Made by a program: the position numbers and the translations under genes. From Thiohalocapsa sp. (lineage in GTDB: Bacteria > Pseudomonadota > Gammaproteobacteria > Chromatiales > Chromatiaceae): DNA of 48,741 bases. Location: the NCBI GenBank assembly GCA_021736785.1, contig JAIPFF010000042.1, positions 1-48,741 of the forward strand, read 5' to 3'. Under the pieces are notes generated by a model. It did not search any database. It saw nothing but the letters and a program-made list of their open reading frames with translations, and had not been told where the DNA came from. How positions within the stretch are numbered: the first letter of the stretch is position 1; every line of letters starts with the position of its first letter. Shown here piece by piece: positions 35,034 through 43,044 of the stretch.

Positions 35034-37070
35034 GTGTTTATCGCCAGCGAATCAGAACACGAATGCGACATCGTCATGCCGGTGTATAACGGCTTGACGT
35101 ATGTGCGGGAAGCGATAGACAGCATCCGCGAATGTACCGGCGAAGCGGCCTGGCGGCTGCTGATCGTGGACGACGCCTCCGACGCGCCGACGGCGCGCTA
35201 CTTGGCCTCGGTGGCCGAGAAAGACGCTCGAATCGCAGTCTTGCGCCAACCCGACAACTTGGGCTTCGTGCAGGCCTGCATCCGGGGGCGCCGGGCGAGC
35301 ACTGCGCCCTTTCTGTGTCTGCTCAACAGCGACGTCGTCGTGACGCCCGGCTGGCTTGACCGGTTGTTGGCTTGCGCGCGGTCTGATCCGCGAATCGCCG
35401 CCGTCAACCCGCTGACGAATCATGCGGCCAACTTGGACGTGCCGATGCTGCCCGGCGCCAATTTTCTGTCGATGGACGAGCTTGTTCGTTTACGTCCGCC
35501 CCGGTATCCGGACGTAGTCACGGGGGTCGGCTTCTGCTTGTTGCTCCGGCAAGAGGCCCTGCGACAGGTTGGCTTTTTCGATCCGATCTACGGGCGCGGA
35601 TATTGCGAAGAGTCGGACCTATGCATGCGTTTGGTTAGCCACGGATTCCGAACTGTTGCGGCGGATAACGTCTACGTCTATCACAAGGGCTCGGCCAGCT
35701 TCGGCGCCGATCGGACCACGCGCTACCTCGCCAATCGGCGTATTTTCGACCAGCGTTGGCTGCCCGAATACCGGCGTCAGTTCAGGGCGTTTCGCAAAGC
35801 CGATCCGTTGCGGCAGGTGCGCTCATTGGTACCGATGCGCAACCGCGCCGACCCGCTGCCCCTTGTTTGGCAGACCGGCCGCGAGTTGCGGGATGCGCTT
35901 CGAGCCCGCGCGCCGCTGACGGCGGCCCGCGCGGCCGCGCGCGGGCTCGTGCGATTGCCGAGCAATCGACGTCCGCTTGCGAATGCTTCACACCTGCGCG
36001 CCGTGACACGGCCGGGCCGACTGCGTGTGACTTATCTGCTGCCGCGCGTCCTTTTGGCAGGCGGCGTGTTGGCGGTGATCCAGATCGTCAACGGGCTCAT
36101 ACGCGCGGGTGTCGAGGCGCGCATCCTGACGCTGTTCGAAGACCCGTTGGTCAAGGATTGGACTCCGCTCTACACGCAGCCCGCCGTTTTCCCCCGTCCC
36201 GCCGCGCTCGTCGATGCCTGTTCCGAGACCGACATCGTCATCGCCACGCACTGGTCCACCGCCGCCTGGGCGCGTGCGATTCTGGACACCGGTCGCGCGC
36301 GTACCGGCGCCTACTTCCTGCAGGACTACGAGCCCTGGTTCTTTTCGGCATCGGACGATGCGGCAAGAGCTCGTGTGCGGGCAACCTTCGGGTTACTGCC
36401 CCATCGGATCGTGACATCCGATTGGCTCGCTACCATGCTGGCGCGCGAGGGTTACGCCACCCGTAAAATCCGGCTGGGTATCGATCTGGACCGCTTCTAT
36501 CCGCGCGAGCGCCGAGCCGGACCGCTCTCGGTACTGGCAATGGCGCGTCCCGGCACGCCTTACCGCGGCTTCAACAGCATCGTTTCGGCCTTCGAGCGCA
36601 TCAAGGCCGAGCGCCCGGATGTGACACTGCGTCTGTTCGGCGATGCGCGGCTTGCACGCCGAGACATCCCCTTCGCATTCGACGATCTTGGCCTCATCAC
36701 CGACCAGGAGCGTCTCGCGCACGCCTACGCGGACGCCGATATCTTTATCGACGGCTCCGATTTCCAAGGCTTCGGGCTCTGTGGTCTGGAGGCGATGGCC
36801 TGCGGCGCGGCTTGCGTGCTGACCAATGCGGGCGGTGTGAACGAGTACGCCAGCCACGGGGTCAATGCGTTGCTCGTCGATCCCGCGGACCCCGAGGCCT
36901 TGGCCGCGGGCGCCTTGGCGCTATTGTCGGACCCGGCACGGCGCGCGGATCTGGCAGAGGCCGGCACTCGGACGGCCCGGGCTTTCTGCGTGCGGCGGGA
37001 GGTCTCGGAGACGCTCGCGTTCTTCGACGCGCTGGCAGGCGATTCGCGGCCGGCCGAGGCAGCGCCGTGA
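35034..37070 (+). CDS. GT2 - GT4 bifunctional glycosyltransferase
   Basis: 678 residues. The N-terminal GT2 domain (about 10-245) shows CDIVMPVYNGLTYVREAIDS, LLIVDDAS, LLNSDVVVTPGWLDRLL, GVGFCLLLRQEAL and GYCEESDLCMRL. The C-terminal domain (about 320-665) is GT-B: RVTYLLPRVLLAGGVLAVIQ, FLQDYEPWFFSASDDAAR, IRLGIDLDRFYPR, LSVLAMARPGTPYRGFN and DFQGFGLCGLEAMACGAACV, which resembles rhamnosyltransferases of the WsaF group. The start is a GTG with GGAAG seven bases upstream. Its TGA overlaps the GTG of the next GT2 gene by four bases. Divergent from the sulfotransferase-GT4 gene; it probably adds two consecutive sugars. Confidence 0.9.
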   Translation: MFIASESEHECDIVMPVYNGLTYVREAIDSIRECTGEAAWRLLIVDDASDAPTARYLASVAEKDARIAVLRQPDNLGFVQACIRGRRASTAPFLCLLNSDVVVTPGWLDRLLACARSDPRIAAVNPLTNHAANLDVPMLPGANFLSMDELVRLRPPRYPDVVTGVGFCLLLRQEALRQVGFFDPIYGRGYCEESDLCMRLVSHGFRTVAADNVYVYHKGSASFGADRTTRYLANRRIFDQRWLPEYRRQFRAFRKADPLRQVRSLVPMRNRADPLPLVWQTGRELRDALRARAPLTAARAAARGLVRLPSNRRPLANASHLRAVTRPGRLRVTYLLPRVLLAGGVLAVIQIVNGLIRAGVEARILTLFEDPLVKDWTPLYTQPAVFPRPAALVDACSETDIVIATHWSTAAWARAILDTGRARTGAYFLQDYEPWFFSASDDAARARVRATFGLLPHRIVTSDWLATMLAREGYATRKIRLGIDLDRFYPRERRAGPLSVLAMARPGTPYRGFNSIVSAFERIKAERPDVTLRLFGDARLARRDIPFAFDDLGLITDQERLAHAYADADIFIDGSDFQGFGLCGLEAMACGAACVLTNAGGVNEYASHGVNALLVDPADPEALAAGALALLSDPARRADLAEAGTRTARAFCVRREVSETLAFFDALAGDSRPAEAAP

Positions 37071-38104
37071 TTGCCGTGATCGTCGTCAACTATCGCCAAA
37101 TCGCGGCGACCCTGGAATGCCTCGAGTCGCTGCTGGTCAACGCCGGCCGGCCCTTTGAACTGTTCGTTGTCGACAACGCGGCGGATAGCGAGTCGAGGCG
37201 GGCACTCGCCGCCTTTGCCGGCGACAACCAACGACAAGGCCAAGCGGTCACGCTGTTCGTCAACGACGACAATCTCGGCTTTGCCGCTGCCTGTAATCAG
37301 GCACTCGACCCGATCCTGGATGACCCCCGCTTCGACGCAGTCGCGCTGCTCAACAACGACACGATCGTCGAGCGCGACTGGCTGGCGCGCATCGCCGCGC
37401 CGTTCGACCCCGCGGGCGGTATCGCGATGGTGGCCTGCACCATGACGGACTTCGAACGGAAGGACGCGGTCGACAGCCTCGGCATCGTGTTTTATCGATC
37501 GGGTATCGCGTCGAACCGAAAGCGCCCCGGGGATCCGCTGCTGGGACCCTGCGGCGGGGCGGGGCTCTACGGCACCGACATGCTGCGGGCGCTGCGCAAC
37601 AGGGATGGCCATGTCTTCGATCCCCTCTTTTTCTGCTACGCGGAGGACACCGATCTCGCCCTGCGTGCACGCTCCCTGGGCTACGGTTGCGCATTTGCCG
37701 CCGACGCCGTCGTCCGCCATCACGGCTGCCTTTCCTCCGGCGGCGGCTTCAATGAGTTCGTCGCCTACTACGGACTCAGGAACTCGCTCCTGACACTGAC
37801 AAAGAACATGCCGCTCGGGTTCTTTCTCTCGAACGCCTTCTGGATTGCGCTGATGCAGATCGCGGTCGTCGCCAAATACCTAGTCAAGGGTAGGCCGGGA
37901 CTGGTCTTGCGCGTCTACCGGGACTATCTGCGCGCCAGGTCTGCTATCCGCCGCGCACGGACCGATGCAACCGACCGAGCGCCGCGCGCCGCAACAAACT
38001 GGCGAAGCTGGGTGTGTCCCCGCTTCTATGATCGGGCCTACATCGTCGCCGGGCTTCGGTCGCTACATCGGCGCGACATCCGACCCGCCAAGCCTCTGAT
38101 CTGA
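37067..38104 (+). CDS. GT2 glycosyltransferase (rhamnosyltransferase-like)
   Basis: 345 residues. GT-A fold motifs are IAVIVVNYRQIAATLECLES, LFVVDNAAD, NLGFAAACNQAL, VALLNNDTIVERDW, CGGAGLYGTDML and FFCYAEDTDLALRA. A hydrophobic segment near residues 245-270 (FFLSNAFWIALMQIAVVAKYL) probably rests on or in the inner membrane. The GTG at 37067 overlaps the preceding stop (GTGA), so it is coupled to the GT2-GT4 gene; the two should act in the same pathway. The acceptor sugar cannot be read from sequence. Confidence 0.9.
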   Translation: MIAVIVVNYRQIAATLECLESLLVNAGRPFELFVVDNAADSESRRALAAFAGDNQRQGQAVTLFVNDDNLGFAAACNQALDPILDDPRFDAVALLNNDTIVERDWLARIAAPFDPAGGIAMVACTMTDFERKDAVDSLGIVFYRSGIASNRKRPGDPLLGPCGGAGLYGTDMLRALRNRDGHVFDPLFFCYAEDTDLALRARSLGYGCAFAADAVVRHHGCLSSGGGFNEFVAYYGLRNSLLTLTKNMPLGFFLSNAFWIALMQIAVVAKYLVKGRPGLVLRVYRDYLRARSAIRRARTDATDRAPRAATNWRSWVCPRFYDRAYIVAGLRSLHRRDIRPAKPLI

Positions 38105-38123
38105 TCGCGGAACCGGGCAGATA

Positions 38124-38138
38124 ACGTTCTTTGAACGT
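38124..38138. repeat. Short perfect inverted repeat
   Basis: ACGTTC, a TTT loop and GAACGT, 20 bp after the GT2 stop. It could be part of a termination region together with the palindrome at 38149. Confidence 0.6.
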
Positions 38139-38148
38139 CCCGAGGCAG

Positions 38149-38166
38149 TCTCGGCTCGAGCCGAGA
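38149..38166. repeat. 18-bp perfect palindrome
   Basis: TCTCGGCTCGAGCCGAGA reads the same on both strands and is followed by AAATAG. Either a protein-binding site or part of a terminator for the GT2 operon. Confidence 0.75.
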
Positions 38167-38542
38167 AAATAGCAAAAGCGGAGTCAAGTTCGTTTTCCTC
38201 TAAGCCACCTGCATGCCCGGGCGTCCGCAAATCGATCTTGATGCTCTGCATAAGGCCCAGAGTCAGGTCTTGTAATCCAGCATACGAGCCAAGCAAGGAC
38301 GGTTCTCGCTCTGGTCCAGGTATCCGGCGAGTAGTTGGTTAACGTCCGGCAATCGACCCCACGGCTTACTGGTGCGGGCGCTCTGAACGCTGCTTTGGTA
38401 GTCGATTGCATCGGCGCGTATCGTTTTCTCGATGCGAAAGGTGGGTCTGACTGGCGACGCGCGATGCGACGCTTTCTCCACAAGGATCCCAGGGCTGATC
38501 GCACTGGCTGGGCGGACATGTGCCGGATAAACCGCTATCGCT

Positions 38543-38559
38543 GTGTGCGCAGCGCACAC
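38543..38559. repeat. Perfect 8-bp inverted repeat with one-base centre
   Basis: GTGTGCGC, A, GCGCACAC. The centre is too tight for a hairpin loop, so it is more likely a dimer-binding site or a chance palindrome. Confidence 0.7.
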
Positions 38560-38854
38560 ACGGTGTAGGACGGCAAACCAGGTCCGAGAGCTCGATCTCG
38601 GCAGGCGCGCGGCCGTGGAGATCGCTACCGTAACCACGAGCCGAGACTCAATGGCTACGAACATTTCGAGGATGCGAAGTGAAGGTCTGGAACGCAGACG
38701 GGGCAGTTGTCGATATCGGGAAGCCCACGGATTTCCGTTTGAGGCACGAACACCCCGGAAACAAACACTGCGGCGCTATGGGGCGCTGATCATCGGTCCT
38801 CCGGAGCGGCGCCCGGACATCGCGATCCGTCAAATTGACGCGCGGCCGACGCGG

Positions 38855-39184
38855 TCACCAGTCACGAACGAGCCGTTCCAACATCAGCGAGACCAGGTCG
38901 CGTCTGCCGTCGAGCACCGCCAGCACGACGACCCGATCCGGCTCGATCCGATAAACGATCCGCCAGGGCCGCTCGATCAGCTCGCGATATTGGAAAACAT
39001 CCACGACCTTTAGCTCCGGCACCACACGACCACGCTCGGCGGCAAGGCGAAGTGCCTCGGCCCGCTCCTCCAAGCGGTCGAGCGCCCCGACCGCGTCTTC
39101 TACGGAGTCCTCGGCAATGAAATCGACGATGAGCTCCAGGTCGGCGCGGGCGGTCTCGGTCCAGCGGACTCGACGCTCATGCAT
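38855..39184 (-). CDS. RelE/ParE-type toxin
   Basis: 109 residues from ATG 39184, the usual size. The sequence VRWTETARADLELIVDFIAE at the N-terminus, LRLAAERGRVVPEL in the middle and RELIERPWRIVYRIEPDRVVVLAVLDGRRD at the C-terminus follow the ParE/RelE fold pattern. Members either cleave mRNA on the ribosome or inhibit gyrase; which applies here cannot be decided. It overlaps the antitoxin stop by eight bases. The longer open frame (to 39232) is inside the antitoxin and not used. Confidence 0.9.
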   Translation of the reverse strand: MHERRVRWTETARADLELIVDFIAEDSVEDAVGALDRLEERAEALRLAAERGRVVPELKVVDVFQYRELIERPWRIVYRIEPDRVVVLAVLDGRRDLVSLMLERLVRDW

Positions 39185-39461
39185 CGGATGACGATGTGTC
39201 CTGCAATCGCTCGCGCAGTGCCGCGAAGACATCCCCTTGATCAGTCAGCCTTCCCGCGCGAGCATCCGCCTCCCCCTGCGCCATGAGCCTGAGCATCACC
39301 AGCGCCTGCTCACGACGCTGATACGCGGCATAGTCCTCCACGACCGCGCGTGCGCGGCCGTTCTGGGTCAGGACGATCCGGCTCGGCTCCTCGCGGATCT
39401 TATCGAGCAGCCGGCTCGCATCGGCCTTGAACTCACTCAAGCTGAGGATGGATTCGCTCAT
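39177..39461 (-). CDS. Phd/YefM-type antitoxin
   Basis: 94 residues. The N-terminal DNA-binding part ILSLSEFKADASRLLDKIRE followed by PSRIVLTQNGRARAVVEDYAAYQ is characteristic of Phd/YefM antitoxins; the C-terminal tail would wrap the toxin. It is upstream of and overlaps the toxin gene, the standard order. It probably represses its own promoter in the 39462-39760 stretch, which holds no other gene. Confidence 0.92.
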   Translation of the reverse strand: MSESILSLSEFKADASRLLDKIREEPSRIVLTQNGRARAVVEDYAAYQRREQALVMLRLMAQGEADARAGRLTDQGDVFAALRERLQDTSSSDA

Positions 39462-39760
39462 CGAGGCCTACCATTTTCGGACTGAATTCAGTGAGTCGAG
39501 CTTGCTCGCCAACGCCCGTCCAGTCAAGCTTGCTTACGAGCGAGGGCCGGCTGACGGGAGGCTCACTGAGTCGGCGTTGGCGGGGTATCGTGATTCTCCG
39601 GCGACCATCGACTCTGCGGGATACCCTGTGCGAGCTCCCTATTGGGCGGCCAAGAGGAGCCGAAGATACGGGAACCGCGTTTCGACTGTTGACCGACTGC
39701 CGCGCCGGATGTGACGGGTTGCCGATCCGCATGATCGGATAAGTGCGTTCGCGGGCCGGC

Positions 39761-40552
39761 TCATGTCGAGACGCCTTCGGTCTTACTCCGGATGATGCGC
39801 CTCGGCGCTCCTGTCGGGGCGCTTGTGTCGCGCTGCGCCAACTCGGCACGGTAGGCGGCAGTGACATCGTCGACATTGCCGACCTCGCGGCTGATGCCGT
39901 TGTCGATCCAAACGGCTCGATCGCAAAGCGCCGTGATCGTCGCGGCGCTATGGGACACAAGTACGATCGTCTTATCGGAGCGGATGCGCTCATGCATGGC
40001 TCGGCTGGATTTGGCCTGGAATTCTTCGTCGCCGACGCTCAGTGTCTCGTCGATCAATAAGATGTCCGGCTCGACTTGATAGGCAACCGAGAAGCCAAGC
40101 CGTGAGCGCATGCCGGAGGAGTAGTTGCTGAGTGGCTCGTCGATGAAGTCGCCGAGCTCGGAAAACTCGATGATCGCATCCATGCGGGCTTCGACCTCGC
40201 GCCGGCGCAACCCCAGCAAGATGCCGCTGAGGATGGCGTTCTGACGGCCGCTCAGGTGTGGGACGAAGCCCGTTTGCAAGGACAGCAGCGCCGTGCTGTG
40301 ACCATGATTGATGATGTTGCCGCGGTCATGCGCAATGATGCCGGCTAGCAGCCGCAACAAGGTGCTCTTGCCGGCGGCATTGCGGCCGATGACGCCGAGC
40401 GTCTCGCCCTGGCGCAGGTCGAATGTAACGTCTTTGAGCACCCAGAACGGCGGTTTCGGACGCAGCGTGAGCTGCCCGCCGCGGAATGCGACGCCGACGC
40501 CATCAAGGGAGATCAGCGTCGTTGCATCATGGGTCGGAGTAGGCGCCGCCAT
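39761..40552 (-). CDS. Polysaccharide ABC exporter ATPase (Wzt/KpsT-like)
   Basis: 263 residues. It energises export of a lipid-linked polysaccharide across the inner membrane. Walker A is GRNAAGKST, the signature is LSNYSSGMRSRLGFSVA, Walker B is DILLIDETLSVGD, and the switch His is in VLVSHSAATI. A second Gly of the usual GRNGAGKST is replaced by Ala. It lacks the C-terminal carbohydrate-binding extension of long Wzt proteins, so it is of the short KpsT-like form. The ATG at 40552 starts two bases after the permease stop. The longer frame upstream is a shadow of the permease gene. Confidence 0.94.
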   Translation of the reverse strand: MAAPTPTHDATTLISLDGVGVAFRGGQLTLRPKPPFWVLKDVTFDLRQGETLGVIGRNAAGKSTLLRLLAGIIAHDRGNIINHGHSTALLSLQTGFVPHLSGRQNAILSGILLGLRRREVEARMDAIIEFSELGDFIDEPLSNYSSGMRSRLGFSVAYQVEPDILLIDETLSVGDEEFQAKSSRAMHERIRSDKTIVLVSHSAATITALCDRAVWIDNGISREVGNVDDVTAAYRAELAQRDTSAPTGAPRRIIRSKTEGVST

Positions 40553-40554
40553 GC

Positions 40555-41367
40555 TCACTGGGCCAGCCGCGGGTAGCGTTTGTCGAGGCGCTGTATCAAT
40601 GCGACGGCGGCTGCCAAGACGACGAGGCATACGAATGCGATGGCCATCAGGCGGCCGGCGTGGGGCCAGGCGCCGTGCAGCAGGATGTCTCTGTAGGACT
40701 CGATCAGTGTCGCCATCGGGTTGGCGTAAAACCAGGTGTGATATTGCTCGGGAATGTCCGACGGCGCAAAGAAGATGCCGGACAAAAAGAACTGCAGGTG
40801 AATCAGATTGTTTACGACCAGCTTCAGATCGGGTAAGTAAGGTACGACGCCGGCCAGCAATATAGATAACGCGGTACAGAGCATCAACTGGATTCCAATT
40901 AAGACCGGAAGTGCAAGATATGCCGTATTGATGGCGTATCCCGAGAGCCAAAGAAAGACGAGCAGGACCGCCAGCACAACGCAAAACTTGGTGAAGTCGG
41001 TGAGGATGGTGACGATGGGAAACACGAGTTTCGGCACGTGCACTTGATTCATCAGACCGCCGGCGCCGAGGATGGTATTGCCGGCATGAGAAAGTGTCTG
41101 GTTGTACCAACTCCAGAACACCAGCCCAGTCAGCAGGAACGCGACGAATCCGTCGCCGCCGCGGCCCAGCAACAGACCGAAAACGATGTAAAACACCAGC
41201 ATGGATAAGATCGGATCGACGATCCACCACAGGTAGTTGATATAGGTCTTGGCGGCCTCGGCCCGTAGATCGGCGTAGGTCTTGTACAGCACCAAGTCGA
41301 TCATGCGGGGATCGAGCCAGCCGCCGCGCCGCGAGCGTGGCTCGATGTCGGATACCTTTGGCGTCAC
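40555..41367 (-). CDS. Polysaccharide ABC exporter permease (Wzm/KpsM-like)
   Basis: 270 residues, ABC-2 type. After a cytosolic helix (MIDLVLYKTYADLRAEAAKT) there are about six membrane segments, including PILSMLVFYIVFGLLLG, FVAFLLTGLVFWSWYNQTL, FCVVLAVLLVFLWLSGY, LALPVLIGIQLMLCTALSIL and a C-terminal IAFVCLVVLAAAVALI; the segment HLQFFLSGIFFAPSDIPEQY is typical of the family. The GTG at 41367 has a GAGGAA site five bases upstream, so the longer frame to 41625 is rejected. It pairs with the ATPase downstream. Confidence 0.94.
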   Translation of the reverse strand: MTPKVSDIEPRSRRGGWLDPRMIDLVLYKTYADLRAEAAKTYINYLWWIVDPILSMLVFYIVFGLLLGRGGDGFVAFLLTGLVFWSWYNQTLSHAGNTILGAGGLMNQVHVPKLVFPIVTILTDFTKFCVVLAVLLVFLWLSGYAINTAYLALPVLIGIQLMLCTALSILLAGVVPYLPDLKLVVNNLIHLQFFLSGIFFAPSDIPEQYHTWFYANPMATLIESYRDILLHGAWPHAGRLMAIAFVCLVVLAAAVALIQRLDKRYPRLAQ

Positions 41368-41846
41368 CGCGTTTCCTCGGGTTCGTGTCGATGTGTGAAG
41401 GGGCGCGACGCAAAGGCGGGCGGCCGAGTCGAGGCCGGTTTGGGACCGCTGACTGCGATGAGTCGCGCAAAGCGCGCAGTTTAGCAGCCACGCACCGCAT
41501 GGGGAGCCGGTCTGACAGCACTGACTCGAAGCACCATCTCGGGACGCGGGAAGGCCCGCCGTGTAAACGCGGCGGTCGGCCGCGGCAAGGCGGTGCAGGA
41601 AAGTCGAGCCGACGGCCGGCGCCACGGGACAACGGGAAATCTGTCAGCGGCAGTGCTAACCTGCGCCGGCAGTCCGCCGCTCGGGCTGCGGTTTTACGGC
41701 AACGTCACCGCCCGCCTGGCCGAGGACGGTCGTGTTGATGTCGCAAAGGCGACGTCGGCACCGTTCCCGTCGTCGCGGCCCGGCGATCGGGACGCCGCGA
41801 CGGTCCGTATCCTGTCGGTATCTGACGCTTCAACGGTCGTTTTCCA
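41368..41846. other. Divergent intergenic region (permease / membrane protein)
   Basis: 479 bp without a recognised gene. It should contain promoters for the exporter and for the membrane protein pair, but no hexamer pair stands out. Open frames here have no family motifs. Confidence 0.45.
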
Positions 41847-43043
41847 GTGTTTCCTGTCCAGCTTTACCCGCGACAACCTGCTCTGCGTGCCCTGGTTGCC
41901 GGACTTGCGTCGGGCTTGCTGTTGTTGTCCTTCTTGTGGCTACTGAATCTTCCGCGGGGGGATGTCGAACCGGGCGCGACAGTCGATCTGTCCGGCGCGG
42001 CGCTCTCGGTGGTGCGGGGCGTTGGCCAAACCCTGCCGGACGGTTTATTGGCCGTGACTCCGGCCTCGGCGGAGGGCGCCATGGTCTTGGGTAATCTGCC
42101 CGGCGTGCCTGCACAGCAGTTCGGCAGTGTCTCCTGGCAACTCCATGGCCTGGAAGCCGAGCATGTGCTGAGCCTGATCTGGGTGGCACGCGAAGCGCCC
42201 GGTATTGCTCGCAAGCGGCAATTGAGCGCGGCGGAGCGCAGTGCGTCGCGGGTCGAGCTGCGATCCGAGCCTCAGTGGCGGGGGCGATTGCTGCGTGCCG
42301 GGCTGATGATCGAGGGTGATATGGCAGAGCCGGTGTTGATCGGCGGACTCACGCTGGAGCCCGCGTCGGCCTCCGCCTGGGCATCGGTGCGGGATTTGTT
42401 TGCTCCCGGCCTCGGGCTGACGCCTTGGAGCACGCGCTCGATCAACTATCAAGGTGATCAGGCGGACGAGAGATGGCAGACTCCGGTCACCCTGGCGGGA
42501 TTGTGGCTTGGTCTCGCGGTGTTGTTTCTTTTGCTGCTGTCGGGGCGCCGTGACGGGGTGGCCCCGGTGGGCGGCGTCGCAGCCTTGGTGCTGTTCGCTT
42601 GGGGCGCACTCGATGTGCGTTGGCAGTGGCAATTGGCCGACCGATTGCAGCAGACCCACGCGCTGCACGCCGGCGCGAGCCCCGGGGAGAAAGCCATCTC
42701 CGAGACGGATGCGAAGATCGTCGAAGGGCTGGGCGCGATTCGTTCGCTGTTGCCCGATGCGCCGGCGCGAATTTTCGTCCTCTCCGACGATCCGGGCGGC
42801 TATGCCGCTGGCCGAATCCGCTGGCACCTGCTGCCGCATCGGGTGCTGACGATGCCCGCCACGCTGCCGCCCGCCGTGTCGGTGGAAGCCGGCGATTATT
42901 TGCTGCTGGCGGCGGCCCCGCGGGACTTTCGCTACGACCCCGAGACCGGTCGCCTCACCAACGCGCGGCGCGAGCTGCCTGCGGAGCTGAAAGTCACAGT
43001 GCCCGGCTTCGGCGCGCTTTTCGAGCTCGGCGGGGGCGGCTAG
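41847..43043 (+). CDS. Membrane protein of unknown function
   Basis: 398 residues. One N-terminal membrane helix (LRALVAGLASGLLLLSFLWLL), a periplasmic domain of about 175 residues, then two helices near 212-260 (TLAGLWLGLAVLFLLLLSG and GGVAALVLFAWGALDVRW), and a second extracytoplasmic domain of about 130 residues with VEGLGAIRSLLPDAPARIFV. No family was recognised. It starts with GTG and lies one base upstream of the next membrane protein, so the pair is translationally linked. It probably serves glycan synthesis or transfer, inferred only from context. Confidence 0.75.
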   Translation: MFPVQLYPRQPALRALVAGLASGLLLLSFLWLLNLPRGDVEPGATVDLSGAALSVVRGVGQTLPDGLLAVTPASAEGAMVLGNLPGVPAQQFGSVSWQLHGLEAEHVLSLIWVAREAPGIARKRQLSAAERSASRVELRSEPQWRGRLLRAGLMIEGDMAEPVLIGGLTLEPASASAWASVRDLFAPGLGLTPWSTRSINYQGDQADERWQTPVTLAGLWLGLAVLFLLLLSGRRDGVAPVGGVAALVLFAWGALDVRWQWQLADRLQQTHALHAGASPGEKAISETDAKIVEGLGAIRSLLPDAPARIFVLSDDPGGYAAGRIRWHLLPHRVLTMPATLPPAVSVEAGDYLLLAAAPRDFRYDPETGRLTNARRELPAELKVTVPGFGALFELGGGG

Positions 43044-43044
43044 G

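Larger units (their letters stand above)
38105..38854. other. 750-bp region without a recognised gene
   Basis: Short open frames exist on both strands, but none has family motifs, a ribosome site or consistent codon use. The stretch carries three perfect inverted repeats listed separately and is less GC-rich than the flanks. It may be a degraded remnant next to the toxin-antitoxin pair. Confidence 0.5.

Noticed and set aside
38263-38664. Minus-strand 133-residue frame in the gene-poor stretch
   Set aside because: No motif, no ribosome site and composition unlike neighbouring genes.
39761-41632. 623-residue minus-strand frame as one ABC protein
   Set aside because: Only the C-terminal 263 residues are coding; the rest is a shadow of the permease gene, which has its own GTG and ribosome site.
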